Origin: Phascolomyces articulosus
Lineage: Eukaryota > Mucoromycota > Mucoromycetes > Mucorales > Lichtheimiaceae
Direction of reading: 5' to 3'
Assembly (NCBI GenBank): GCA_025677815.1
Contig: JAIXMP010000008.1
Span: 1-64,000 of the forward strand
Length of the DNA stretch: 64,000 nucleotides
Of the stretch, positions 35,660-46,693 are shown piece after piece. The notes under the pieces are model-generated. The model saw only the letters and a program-made list of their open reading frames with translations. It had not been told where the DNA came from and ran no database searches. The translations under genes were made by a program, and so were the position numbers. How positions within the stretch are numbered: position 1 is the stretch's first letter; each line of letters opens with the position of its first letter.

Positions 35660-37704
35660 CTATTGGCAATAGGTATAAATATTGAAAGAGGAAAATGCAT
35701 TATCAACTTGATCCTTCGTTAATCCATGTGCACCGTAAAATTGGACATATTTCAATGTCTTACTAATGGTACTACTTAGCACCTGTAGATCATCTTGGGT
35801 AAGCCTCAAAGAACGCAAGATAAGTCCTTCAAGGTGTGGAAATAGGGACACTCCTTTTACAAATCGCTTGACGCTTATTTCAGATGCATCGGCATGAGAT
35901 ACGGTCAAATAAGTTAAGCTTTGAATACCAGCACACGCTTCTAACACGCCATCATTTATTTTTACATTTTCTAGGACAAGCTTGGTCAAGAAATATTTCG
36001 GTGGATTGCTGTTCACTTCTACCGCGAAAACATCTAATAATTGCTGTAGATCGTGTGGATCAAATTGACAATTCAAAATCGATAGTTCCTTAAGGGTTGT
36101 ATGGGTATTTTTAAGAGCCTTGAATACTGCTGCTGAGAGTTTGACAGGAATAGTTTCGACCATAAACGTTTCCAAATTTGACATGCCCTTTAGCAGAGTT
36201 TCTAAATGACAACTATGGATTTCTGTTTGTGATAATGTGAAGTAGGTTAAGTGGGTAAAGTCCAACAAGGTGAGCGGATTCCAGTCTAAATCGTTCATCA
36301 TCCTTCCATCAGAGCTCATGAAAGCATTTTGACCCAACGATAATACACGTAACGTTTTATGGTATACTTGGAGTAGTTCCAACATTCCAATTCCCCCAAA
36401 TATACGCCTGCCAACTACGAGTACTTGGAGCCCCTTTTCATCATTATCATCAAAATACTGTGTTGAGTTCATGTCGGGCCAACTTGGAAAATCCACACCT
36501 ACGATAAGTACCTTGATATTCGGAGAGGACCTTTGTACCAGTTGATAAATATCTTGGTTGCAATTAACAATAGAGATCCATCTAAGATTGGCTGACGATT
36601 GCAGTAGTTTTTGTAGATGCTCCCCATGAATTTTCTCACTAAAAGTGTTCAATTCGATCTTCATCAAGTGGGTAGAGCGCTTAAAGTTGAATGGTGCAAA
36701 TATATGACTATTAAGGGTTGAGAGACGGAATGATATAAGGTTTGGACACTGAGAAAGAAAAAACGTTACATTTGGTACATCATCATCTGCCATAGTTGTT
36801 ATATCCAGTGATAAAAGTGAATTCGAAATGCTGGCCAAAGAAGATCGAAGTGTAGTGTAAAACTCTGGTATTTTATTAGCTAGATAGATATGCGGTTAAT
36901 GTATATTGTAACCTGCTTGTCCATAATCATGGCTCCGGTTTTATATATATATAATTTACACTTACAGCTGCTACTTGTGATTTGTAATGAATGCAATTTT
37001 GAAAAATCGTGCGTCTGCAAAAATTTCAAACATTTTACTGATAGACGCTCATGAGTTGTAAATCTAATAGTAAAAATTTCAACATGGTGACTAATTCGAG
37101 GTAAAAGCTGGCAGGGTAGAATAAATCTCCCTCGCATGCCGAAACTATCTGCAACGATATGGTACCAGGGGTTTGGATAGTTTAACGCCAATGTGCGCCA
37201 CGCAGAAGATACGTATGAACACTGAACAACGGTGTTTTGTGGGATGTTATCAATAATACGACAGGCGATTTCATAAGGAAGACTTGATAAAAAATCAATT
37301 TGGGGTTCCAATCGTCGATTTTCCTGGTTTTTTTCTTTTATTAGTGTATCATAGAGTGGCTCATCTCGTGCTGCTTGTTCCAACCCTTTGTTGACTACTT
37401 CAAGTGCTTGATTTTGATCTCCTTGGGATACATACAAGCGTCCGACGTGGATATACTCTTTTATCTCGGATGATGTATTTTCCTCAATAGCTGTTGAGGT
37501 GTTTTTAGGCTCTTCTTTTTTATACTGGTCCTGAATAGTCATTCGTTCCAGCATGAGTACATTCTCATTATCGTAAGGAATTTTTGTATTGATTGCTATA
37601 GCATCATGTTCTTCATGATCTTGGCCCGAAGAAACTGTAATTTGCTGTTTTTGTTGAGGTATTGTTAAATCTGCAGAATTGGGAGTTGTTGTCATTTGCT
37701 CCAA
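35660..37704 (-). CDS. TPR/F-box/LRR protein, SCF substrate receptor-like
   Basis: Two exons, 37704-36966 and 36879-35660, joined by an 86-nt intron with a GTAAGTG donor; about 652 aa. Residues 1-80 are polar. A TPR-like unit follows (GRLYVSQGDQNQALEVVNKG), then an F-box (DFLSSLPYEIACRIIDNIPQ...CSYVSSAWRTLALNYPNPW, about 135-180). The rest is Leu-rich repeats of irregular length (for example LTYLTVSHADASEI, LEGLILRSLRLTQDDLQVL). This architecture is expanded in Mucoromycota, and the proteins are expected to bring substrates to Skp1-cullin ligases. The substrate is unknown. It lies 259 bp upstream of its shorter paralogue on the same strand. Confidence 0.85.
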
Positions 37705-38462
37705 TAAGCTTTTTACTGAACTGGGATAAAAGAAATGAGTGGAGAAAAATACTTATTTATGGTATCTATTTCGACATTTGAGGTTTTTTTTTATGTTTCA
37801 AGTTACACGAGGATAATACTAAAAAAAAAAAGATTTATTTGCTCGCGGATATGGATGGGTGTTTGGTTTAATCTATTTGAGAATGCTTTATCTGAATCTT
37901 CTGCATAAGCTTAAACAACTTCATCCTCTGTTTGTGTAAGAGAACGAAGAAATACATTAAATATATACAAAAACAAATATTCAATTAAGGGTGTTTTGCT
38001 GCCAGGCCAGCCTGTTGGAATGGTTGCGATATGTCAGAGGTCACGTCGGCATTCTGCAATAGTGTACAAATTTGGTGTCGCAGCATTCCGTCCTTGATTT
38101 ACTTGAAGGGTTTCTAAAACTGAAGAATTAGGCTTCCTGGCATTTTATTAAAAAAAGTTTTTGAAAGAGCTCAAGAATAAAAGGTGGCGTGTTGATGAAA
38201 CAGTGACTATTATTATTAGGTGATATAAAAGAAAACGTAGTAAATATGCGTACAGCACAGACTGCTTTCTTGATGGCTCATAATAGTTATATTGTTTCAT
38301 CATTATATATTGTTACAAGAAAGAAAGTTGGAATTGATGGTATTTTATTATTATTGTTGATTTTTTTTGCTTGTTGCTGATATAAATATATAATATATAA
38401 TATGTTTCCTTTCAATTGATCAGTACAAAAGTTATTTTTAGCTGGGGGATAGGAAGATTATG
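37705..38462. other. Spacer with an orphan short coding-like frame
   Basis: Mostly AT-rich. On the minus strand, 38086-37985 encodes 33 residues from an ATG (MLRHQICTLLQNADVTSD then QPFQQAGLAAKHP), with higher GC than its surroundings. An overlapping frame in the same strand is also open (VLETLQVNQGRNAATPN). I cannot assign either. They may be the last exon of an undetected gene or a relic. Confidence 0.35.
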
Positions 38463-41461
38463 TTAAGGTGAAGTGGTCGATTTTTTCTTTTTCTTTTTGC
38501 TGCCATCTTTTGATTTCTTCTTTTTTGTAGTACCACTACTGCTCGTTGCTTTTTTCTTTCCTTTACTTTTCTCTGAAGTTTTTCTAGTTTCTTCTATTGA
38601 TTCCTCACGTTGCTGCTGCTGTAACGTAACCTATAATGATTGCATTATAACATTCATTCAATAGGTTACTATGAGAACAAGTATTAGGTCTTTATAAATA
38701 AAACAAAAAAATATTTACCTGTGGTTCTTCTTCTTTTGTATCTGCCCAAAAATCACTTTCTTCTTTCGTTTGCTGTTCGTTATATTCCTTTTGTTGTTGC
38801 TGATCATCCCAAGACCAAGGATTTTCATTATCACCACCAATTTCTTCATATCCACCAAATCCACTACTTGCCATGAAAGGAGATCCAGAAGAGACATCGG
38901 GTGTTGGTGATGAGCGTACATCTTCAGATAGTGGTGCTGGTGAGAATGTATTATCTTCATCCTCACTATCGGATTCAATACGTGTTTGTCCCATCAATAA
39001 AGTATGACCTGTTCGTGATTGGTGGTGTTGAGGATCATGGATCATTGAAGTAGAACTCCACACTTCACTTAATTCACTACGGAAAACGGGGGGAGGACCA
39101 TACGGATTAATATCATCGTCGTCGTCCTCTTCCGGCTTTTCCTTTTGATCTATGTGGGGGCGGACACCTTCCTCCTCTTCCTCTTCTTCTTTTTCTTCTT
39201 CATCGCTATTTTGTTGTTGGTGTGACATTGTAGTAGGACGAGATGTTTTTCCAGTATTAAAATATTCGACAGGCTCAACATCTTCATCTCCAGCTACCAT
39301 TGGATTACTACCATAGTCTTCATTATCTGAATCTTGCTTTTTTGCAGTGACTCCAAAGGAAGTATCACCTGTATCATCTCCAAACCAATCATCTGCGAGT
39401 TCACCTGCATCGAATTGATCCACTGCGGCAGGCATACGATCTGAATCAGAAACAAGAGACCCTTCACGTCGTCTTCCTCGTACTGGAGCAGTTGGTGGTG
39501 GAGGTGTTTCTTTTCGTACAAAGGAAGGGGATGAAGGGACTTCCAACGTAGTAGGGTCTACGTATATATAATAAATTTCGTTCATTGTAAGTTGTCTTAT
39601 TAATATGATTCGATTGTGAAAAAACAGAACATACTTTCTGTGGCAATATCTTCCAGTTCTTGATCCCAAGCATTTTTCAACTCCTCATGTTGTCTCGCTA
39701 AGTGGGGTTCAGAAGCTATATTTACATAGAGAGAATGTTAGTTAAAACCATCTCAGTTTGTGCTTTTCTTTCCGACCCAGTTTTAAAGGAATAAAATCAA
39801 TTTACGTTGATCAAAATTATCTTGTCCTCTCCTACGTCTCATTATTTCAGGCACTTTATCACTGGTATCCAGACTTTCCAACGTATCCACAATTTCGGTA
39901 GCTTTTAATTCCAACTGTTTTTTAAACGACTCCATCTAAATAAAATAGTATCAGATCCCCCCCAAAAAAAAGTGTCAGAGAGAAATTAAGACAACTTTTT
40001 TTACTGCTAGAACGAAAAAAAAAATACGATTATTATCAAAGTTTACCTGTAACTGAAGGAATGGAACACCGAGGTAATCATAAATATATTGTAACCCTAA
40101 TCCTGTTTTCATACTGGTTTCTGCATAACGAATCAAATTGGGTTTGATGGCATTCTTTTCGATTCGATGTTGATTATGCTGATATAAAGTTGCATGGACC
40201 ATTTCCAAACTCACCACACGTTCTGCACTGGAATTGATTATATGAATATTCCTTATTAGCTTGTTTTTCTCCCTCTTTTTGTATTGCTATCCGAAACAAG
40301 CTTTTTTTTTTGCATCAAGAAATAGGCTGCTCTTCTCGATCGACATGGTTCTTTTTCTTTTGCTCCCTCACCACTTACCTACCTCTTATCCGAAAAATTG
40401 CCCTATCATTAAATTCCCTTTCATGGTAAGTCGTTTCCCAAGTTAAGATTTTTCAATAAGAGAGAACAAGAAGAGACGGGAAAAGAAATATATGATTTTT
40501 CTTTGAATTCAAAAATATAGACTTACAAGTACAAGAATAGAAACCCCTTCTGGAACGTTCGCTAATTCATTATTGACATAATCAAAAGTCCATTGTTTGG
40601 TAATATCAAATATAAAAAGAGCAGCATGGGTATTTCGATAAACATTGACTGTACTAGCATCCAATCCAAGCTCTTGCTCTTCCGAGGATGCTGCCTCTTG
40701 TTGTTGCTGTTGTTGAAGTTTGGAAGGCGCATTATGTTCGAGTTTAATACCTGTATCAGGTTTGGAAGAGGGTTTGTTATGTGCTTTATCAACCACATCC
40801 CATACTTCCACCTTGATAACATCGTTGGAATCTTTAATAAAATCCATAAAGAGAGATTTAAGATATGGGTCGATCCAGATCGATTAAGTTCCATGAAATT
40901 TTTATGCAATCTTTTTTTTTGTACCTTTATATTGCCAAGGTATATTCGCTACTTGTATTTCTGGTGTAGACTTATATACTTCTTCAAACTCTGCTCCTTG
41001 AAGACGATTGACTTTTTTTATTACAATAGTGAGAACATTGTTCTTTTTTTTTTACAACTATGTTTTTTCCATTGTCAAAAAAAAATAATCTTACATAAAG
41101 TGGACTTGCCCGTCATGACATCACCGCGTAACACAATTTTCACTAGAATAAAAAATACGAAAAACAAGGTCAAACCATGGTTTTTTTTTCACTTGGACAC
41201 GTTACAGAGTTTTTTTTCTTACTGTTATAAGTGACACCTCTTCGAAATGCAGTACTCATTGTTTTAAAGGTTTGGTGTTGCTGTTGATGTTGGAAGTCAG
41301 GTGCAGAACCTGTAGCAACAGGTGGACCACCACTTGATTCCTGGTTTTATATTTATATATATGTTTCAGCTTTTTTGTTTCTATATGTCGTATTATTATT
41401 TATTTATTTATCTTTTTCTAACCTTTTTACTACTTGATCCAAACGACCAAAGGAAACTCAT
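38463..41461 (-). CDS. RABL6: Rab-like GTPase RABL6 (Parf/C9orf86 family)
   Basis: Eleven exons: 41461-41423, 41340-41223, 41142-41095, 41011-40925, 40831-40527, 40402-40383, 40227-40047, 39935-39806, 39715-39635, 39557-38719 and 38630-38463, giving about 671 aa. The N-terminal domain matches RABL6 closely: YNMKIVLRGDVMTGKSTL (P-loop), LQGAEFEEVY, VKVEVWDVVDK in the switch II region, FDITKQWTF, GNFSDK, then PFLQLQ. The C-terminal half is acidic and disordered with the conserved NPMVAG and a Lys-rich end, as in animal RABL6. GNFSDK comes from a 20-nt microexon with good splice sites, and without it the conserved G-N-x-x-D motif is lost. In animals RABL6 binds GTP and affects Arf/p53 and cell-cycle control; its role in fungi is unknown. 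Confidence 0.9.
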
Positions 41462-42292
41462 TAGAAAAAAAAAAGTAAAGTGGAAAAAAAGAAGTGTTAA
41501 TTTTTTTATACTTCGGTAGACTGTTCCGACCAAGTAAAAAGATGGATTTGGCGCCTCAGAAGTCATGCGAGACAAGACTTTATTTTTATTTTTATTAACG
41601 CGTCAGCACATATTTGGTTTCTCGGGTAACCATAGCATGATATCTATTTGAATAAAAGTTGTCAACCAATTTATAAAAATAGCTTTATTTGAGCTTGACT
41701 TCTACTCTACGGTTATGATATGTTTTAATATACTCATCATCATATTATTATTATTTGTTACTCATTACTACTTTTCCAAATTTTATGTTGTTGTTGATAT
41801 GTTTGCACAATAGATCAGCCTTGACTGGTGGTAAAAGATTGTTATGTTGGTTAGAGAGTCCAGATAGGATATTCAGATTATTGAGATGAGCTTTTACTAA
41901 TATAATTGAAAAAAGTGCATAAAAAAGGGCCAGTAAGTTTCATCATCAAGGACCATGTGGGTGAAAATACAAATAAATCGCCCACCACAAAAATCTCCAT
42001 GGTAAGCATTATACATATACACACTGATAATTACAATATTTCTTTTATATGATATTTGGCTAGATGGTTTATTTTATAATCATGATAGGAAAATGGGACT
42101 CGTTATTTTTTTTACAAAAAGCATACCATACAAAAACTATTTATAAGATGAAGTACGTAATCGAAAGCAGAAATGAATAGAAGAAAAGGAATTCTACTAG
42201 TAATAAATAATTGAGAAAGAATTCTATTTATAATAATGATAAAGATGATAATGTTATGCTGTTATTACTGCTCCACCATCTTCCTATTGTAG
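41462..42292. other. Spacer, no gene seen
   Basis: It contains the upstream side of RABL6 and the 3' side of the DUF3605 gene. No other recognisable frame or repeat. Confidence 0.6.
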
Positions 42293-42994
42293 TTATTGTT
42301 GACGAGGACGCATAAATACATGAACATGAGGTAATTTACGAACACTTTGTAATTCGGGAGGGTTTACAAAATACACCCACTCCAATTGTTGACTATCATA
42401 GTGCTGTTCAAGAATTTCCTTAACATAGGATTCATTTAATGGACTTTGTGACCAGATCAAAATATGTCGAATACCCGGTTCCGTTGAATAAGGGAAATCA
42501 TTAGGAAGTAAAATATAATGAGGGCGATTGGTATCTTGAGGTGCTTCCTTTGGAAAGTGAAGCTTTTCTGTTAATAAGAAATCTTCAACTCCTTTATATT
42601 TTGATAAAGTATTGTCAATCCATTCTCGATACACCCGTTGGCCTTCTCGATTACGTCGAATTTGATGTACTTTATTACTGGCTATATATATGTATATCAA
42701 AGTCATTTATTGTATTATAACAGCATCAATATAGAAATGAATAAGTACCATAGTCTGTTGATAAGCTTATTCGCTTTAATAAAGAATATATAAATATATA
42801 TTCATAGTAAAATGTACTTTTCCTTCATAAGAGGAAAAGGAGCAATCAACCATTAATCTTGAATGAATATTAAAGAAAAACTTACTGACTAAATGGCAAA
42901 TCTCATTCCAATCGTGTACATGATCACCAAACCAATCGTCAGAACCAGGAGTGATATCTGAAGTTGTAGTTAAAGTTTCAGTACTGGGTGACAT
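42293..42994 (-). CDS. N-acetylglucosamine-induced protein 1-like (DUF3605)
   Basis: Three exons, 42994-42886, 42773-42749 (25 nt) and 42677-42293, give about 172 aa. The DUF3605 core is clear: DWNEICHLVS, the R-x-x-Y-x-x-W segment (EGQRVYREWIDNTLSKYKG), HYILLPNDFPYSTEPGIRH and ILIWSQSPL. Family members include Ngi1 of Candida, induced by GlcNAc; the biochemical function is not known. The middle microexon supplies TNKLINRL and is required to keep the frame, because joining exons 1 and 3 directly would shift it. The C-terminus is short and basic (VHVFMRPRQQ). Confidence 0.88.
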
Positions 42995-44649
42995 TATAAT
43001 AAAAATGATATTGTTTAAACTTGTACACAGAAATAAATAAAAAAAAGGAAGAGAAAAGAAGTGTGGTATTTAATTATATTTATAGACCCTCTTTTTTTTC
43101 CCCTTTATTTATTTTTGGTATATTCATCGGCTTACATAATCTGGCGTTTTTTTATTATTATTATTTTGTTCTGTTTGACGACATAACTATCGTCATGCTA
43201 ACTCCAAAAACAGACTAGTTCTTCTTCTTGTGTCTAAAACCAACTAGATATCCCCATTTTCAATATGTTTAATTGATATATTGTCTACTTATCGAATAGC
43301 TTTTGAGTTGTGATAATATAGAACTTTATCTATATTATTAGAGCGTTGTGCTGTGATAATGTCAAAATGGCAGCGGAGCATACGAAATATTTTTCCATGG
43401 AGATACCTTTCTCCGTTGGTTTATTTATATATAAAACTATGATTGTACAACAAGGTACCTTTTTTAGTATTGTACGATAAGAAAAATTATGACATACCAA
43501 TCTAATGAGTCAATTTGTGGTTTAGTTAATAAATAACTACTCTATGAACTCTTATAGTCACATATAAAGTACAATAATAATAGGAGGCCTAAATATATAT
43601 CTATTTTCTGATGCTATAATGTATTACTCTATTGTGCCTTCAAAAAAAGTTGCATATAATTTTTTTTATTTCCTGTTTGTTAGTCATACATATAGATTTG
43701 GCTCTATTTTAAGAATTAGATAATACTATGACACCTTTAGTTTGCCTGACGAAAGTATACTGTATGTCGGTGTGCCTACCCTTTCCTTATTTCTGACATA
43801 CCATGATAAAGAGTGTTGTTTTTGCAATAGGTAGTTCCAACTCTATAATAATTGGCTTTTTCATGATATATTCAAAGATGGACGTATCAAAGAAAAAAGT
43901 ACCTTTTTGTGTTTGTCATATTATGCTATTCATTTTCTGGTGATAAAAAACGTTTTGACTACGAATAGGAATGATTGGATTCGATAAACCATTTACTATT
44001 TTTATCATTAATTATTAAGGTTTGTTGTTAACTACATCCCATTAAATATATTTTTGTGCCATGCTTAATCAACTTCATTATGTTAAAGTAATTTAGTATT
44101 ATATAAAATACTTTTTATGTTCATTAAAATAACTCATTTAATTTTACGATATATAGAGTTATCGAAAAATGAAAATACAAATCCGGTATATGTTTTGTGT
44201 CAAGGAAGATGAGAATGGAGATAGACATTATTTCAAAGGATAGTTAAAAAATTAAAAATGATGAGTAAGGTAATATGGAAAAGTCTGCAGCGATCAATGC
44301 TGCGTTTGGCTACATACTAAAAGAAAAGTGGATTGATGCAGACCAATTGGAGGTTATATTCAATATATTGGAAACAAAAAGAGTAACTGGATGAAATTTA
44401 ACTATAGAAAGAAGAGAAAGGAATACGACTACAGTAATGAGATCAAAATTACAACGAACTTCCTCTCCCCATTGACTCAAATTAAATATTTGGAAAAAGT
44501 ACTTAGCCAGGTACATTTTTTTTCGGTGTGGTTCTCTCCCTAATCAAAGTCTCTTTCGATGAATTACCTCTAAAAATAAAAAATTATAGGATTTGTGTTG
44601 AAAACCAGACACGGAGGGGGTTTGAATTTTTCGAATGTGGGTCTATAGT
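42995..44649. other. 1.6-kb spacer, no gene seen
   Basis: AT-rich, without recognisable coding or RNA signals. The first 100-200 bases are the promoter side of the DUF3605 gene. Confidence 0.55.
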
Positions 44650-45053
44650 CTTTCATCTATGGGATATCAATCATTCGTCTCTAACAGCAGTTATTCGCCT
44701 TCCTTTGGGTAATTTAATTTTTTGTGTATGGACATTAACAACTTTGATCTTAGGGCAAAGGTTTATTCGTAAACAGGGTACATTTATTTCGCCATGGACC
44801 ATCTAGTTATTCGCCAACTGTGGGATATAATTTAGTATCCGCTGATGAATAAATGTTTGGCTTATGACGAAAACTATATCCTACAGTTGACAAGTAAATA
44901 GTTGGTCCATGGAGAAAATAAATGTACCCTGTTTACGAATAAACCTTTGCCCTAAGATCAAAGTTGTTATGTCCATACACAAAAAATTAATTACCCAAAG
45001 GAAGGTGAATAACTGCTGTCAGAGACGAATGATTGATATCTCGTAGATGAAAG
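44650..45053. repeat. Large imperfect palindrome, arms about 180 bp
   Basis: Left arm 44650-44829 and right arm 44875-45053 are reverse complements with roughly 85-90% match by eye, around a 45-base spacer. Matching landmarks are CTTTCATCTA against TAGATGAAAG, GGTACATTTATTT against AAATAAATGTACC, and CCATGGACCA against TGGTCCATGG. Both arms read in the outward-to-inward direction as the same peptide stretch (DINHSSLTAVI, LPLGN), and weaker similarity continues outside both arms. It is an inverted duplication of a once-coding fragment or a MITE-like element. No terminal target duplication was recognised. Confidence 0.85.
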
Positions 45054-46693
45054 ATCACTTCCTGAAAAAACAAAAACGGATTACGTGTTTCATCAAAACC
45101 GATGCATACAAGAAATGCAGCACTGCCCCCAAAAATATCTTGGTCAGTTATCTGGAATCTTCCTATCAAAAAATTGGATTACCAAGGTCAATTATGACTC
45201 ATTTGATTATGATTGATACAAACATAATAGCTATGCAGATCCCCATATTTAAATGATAAATGGTACCTTCCTATATCATATTGAAAACTTACCGTAACTT
45301 TAATTTGAACCATCCATCAGCAAGCAATCCCACCTAACACCTCTGACCTTTTCGCTGTATCACAACAGGGTTTTTTCTTTTCTATATGCATTAATTGATC
45401 TGTCTCGAACTAATATGTCAGACCTGATGATGTGTTCATTGGCGAAATTAAATAAAACAAAGACTTTTCATCGTATAGAAAGCTATATCTTTTCACCAGA
45501 ATAGAAAAGATGCTCTTTATTATTGAATAAAGATTGCACTCCAAACTCACACGTCAATCCAAAAAGTTAAAAAGATTCGTTTCATGTACTATAATGAACT
45601 TAAGTTATGGTTTTTTTTTGAATAATACTTAGTACCATGAATTAGCTTCTCGCAACCAAAGAATACTATTATGATGAAAGAGAATACGATTCAAAAAAGA
45701 GGACAGAGAACGTCAGTTTTTGCAAAGGTGGTTCGTCTTTGTTCTTTCAATACAATAGTTTTATAATGAAGTCCACTGGTGTACGTATCAGAAAATCAAT
45801 AAGGGATATCACTACTTTTTAGATGATCCCAATATCAAGCTGTGGTGGTTTGTCCTAATATGAGCTGTGGTGATTGTATGTTATTTTAAAGGATTCCATT
45901 GAATTCAACAACCGAGTAATTGCATTTAACGAGGAAGTTCACAATTAAGCTAGGTAAACTGTATAACACCCTGTAACCGAGTCTAAGTAAGAGCATGCAT
46001 TTTAATTTGTAGCCTCATCAGCATTTCTAAAACACGGAAAATGATGAAAAAAGGTCTAAATAATAGTATCCACAAGCTTTCAAATGATAAATAAATACAT
46101 TATTGTAGAAACAATTAAGTTCAAGAGGAGAAAAGGAGTTTACTCTATATAAACTTTTTAAAAAAGATATTTTTTCATGGTAATTGCATAAAATCAGTTA
46201 CTTAGCAGGAGAGCATACATTAAATGTTTTAAATTAGAAGTTATTACTCCGACAGGTTCCTATTGCATCCGAACGTAGATGAGAAATGAAATAGAATCCA
46301 ACAGTTTTGGTATCACAATATCCAGATCAAACATAAACTGCAGCTCCTCCTTTCTGAACAAGCCTTCTGTCTGTGGTACCCGGAGGTACCTTCACTTTTA
46401 GTAAAGATCGTCAGTCCACTTCCTAGACTCAATCATATAAGATTGAGAGAGGTGATTCTACCTTTTTGTAGCCTTTCTTTTTCTCAATTTATTATTAATT
46501 GCTACAAGAGCTTGAAAAATATCTACCTCATTGGTCATATAATCTAACAAATATATTTATTAATACCAAATATGTAAGTTAAAGCAAAAGATATCTATTG
46601 GCAAACATACTCCTGGAATAATCTTATTACCATAAATCTATGTATATCATAAACTCACAGAACATTTATTTATTAAAAAAAAAATAGTTCAAC
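45054..46693. other. 1.6-kb spacer upstream of the HET-domain gene
   Basis: Minus-strand 45169-45054 is an open continuation of the palindrome's right arm (FGGSAAFLVCIGFDETRNPF). The remainder is AT-rich with no assignable gene. A small perfect palindrome, GGTACCCGGAGGTACC-like, lies at about 46374-46390. Confidence 0.5.
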
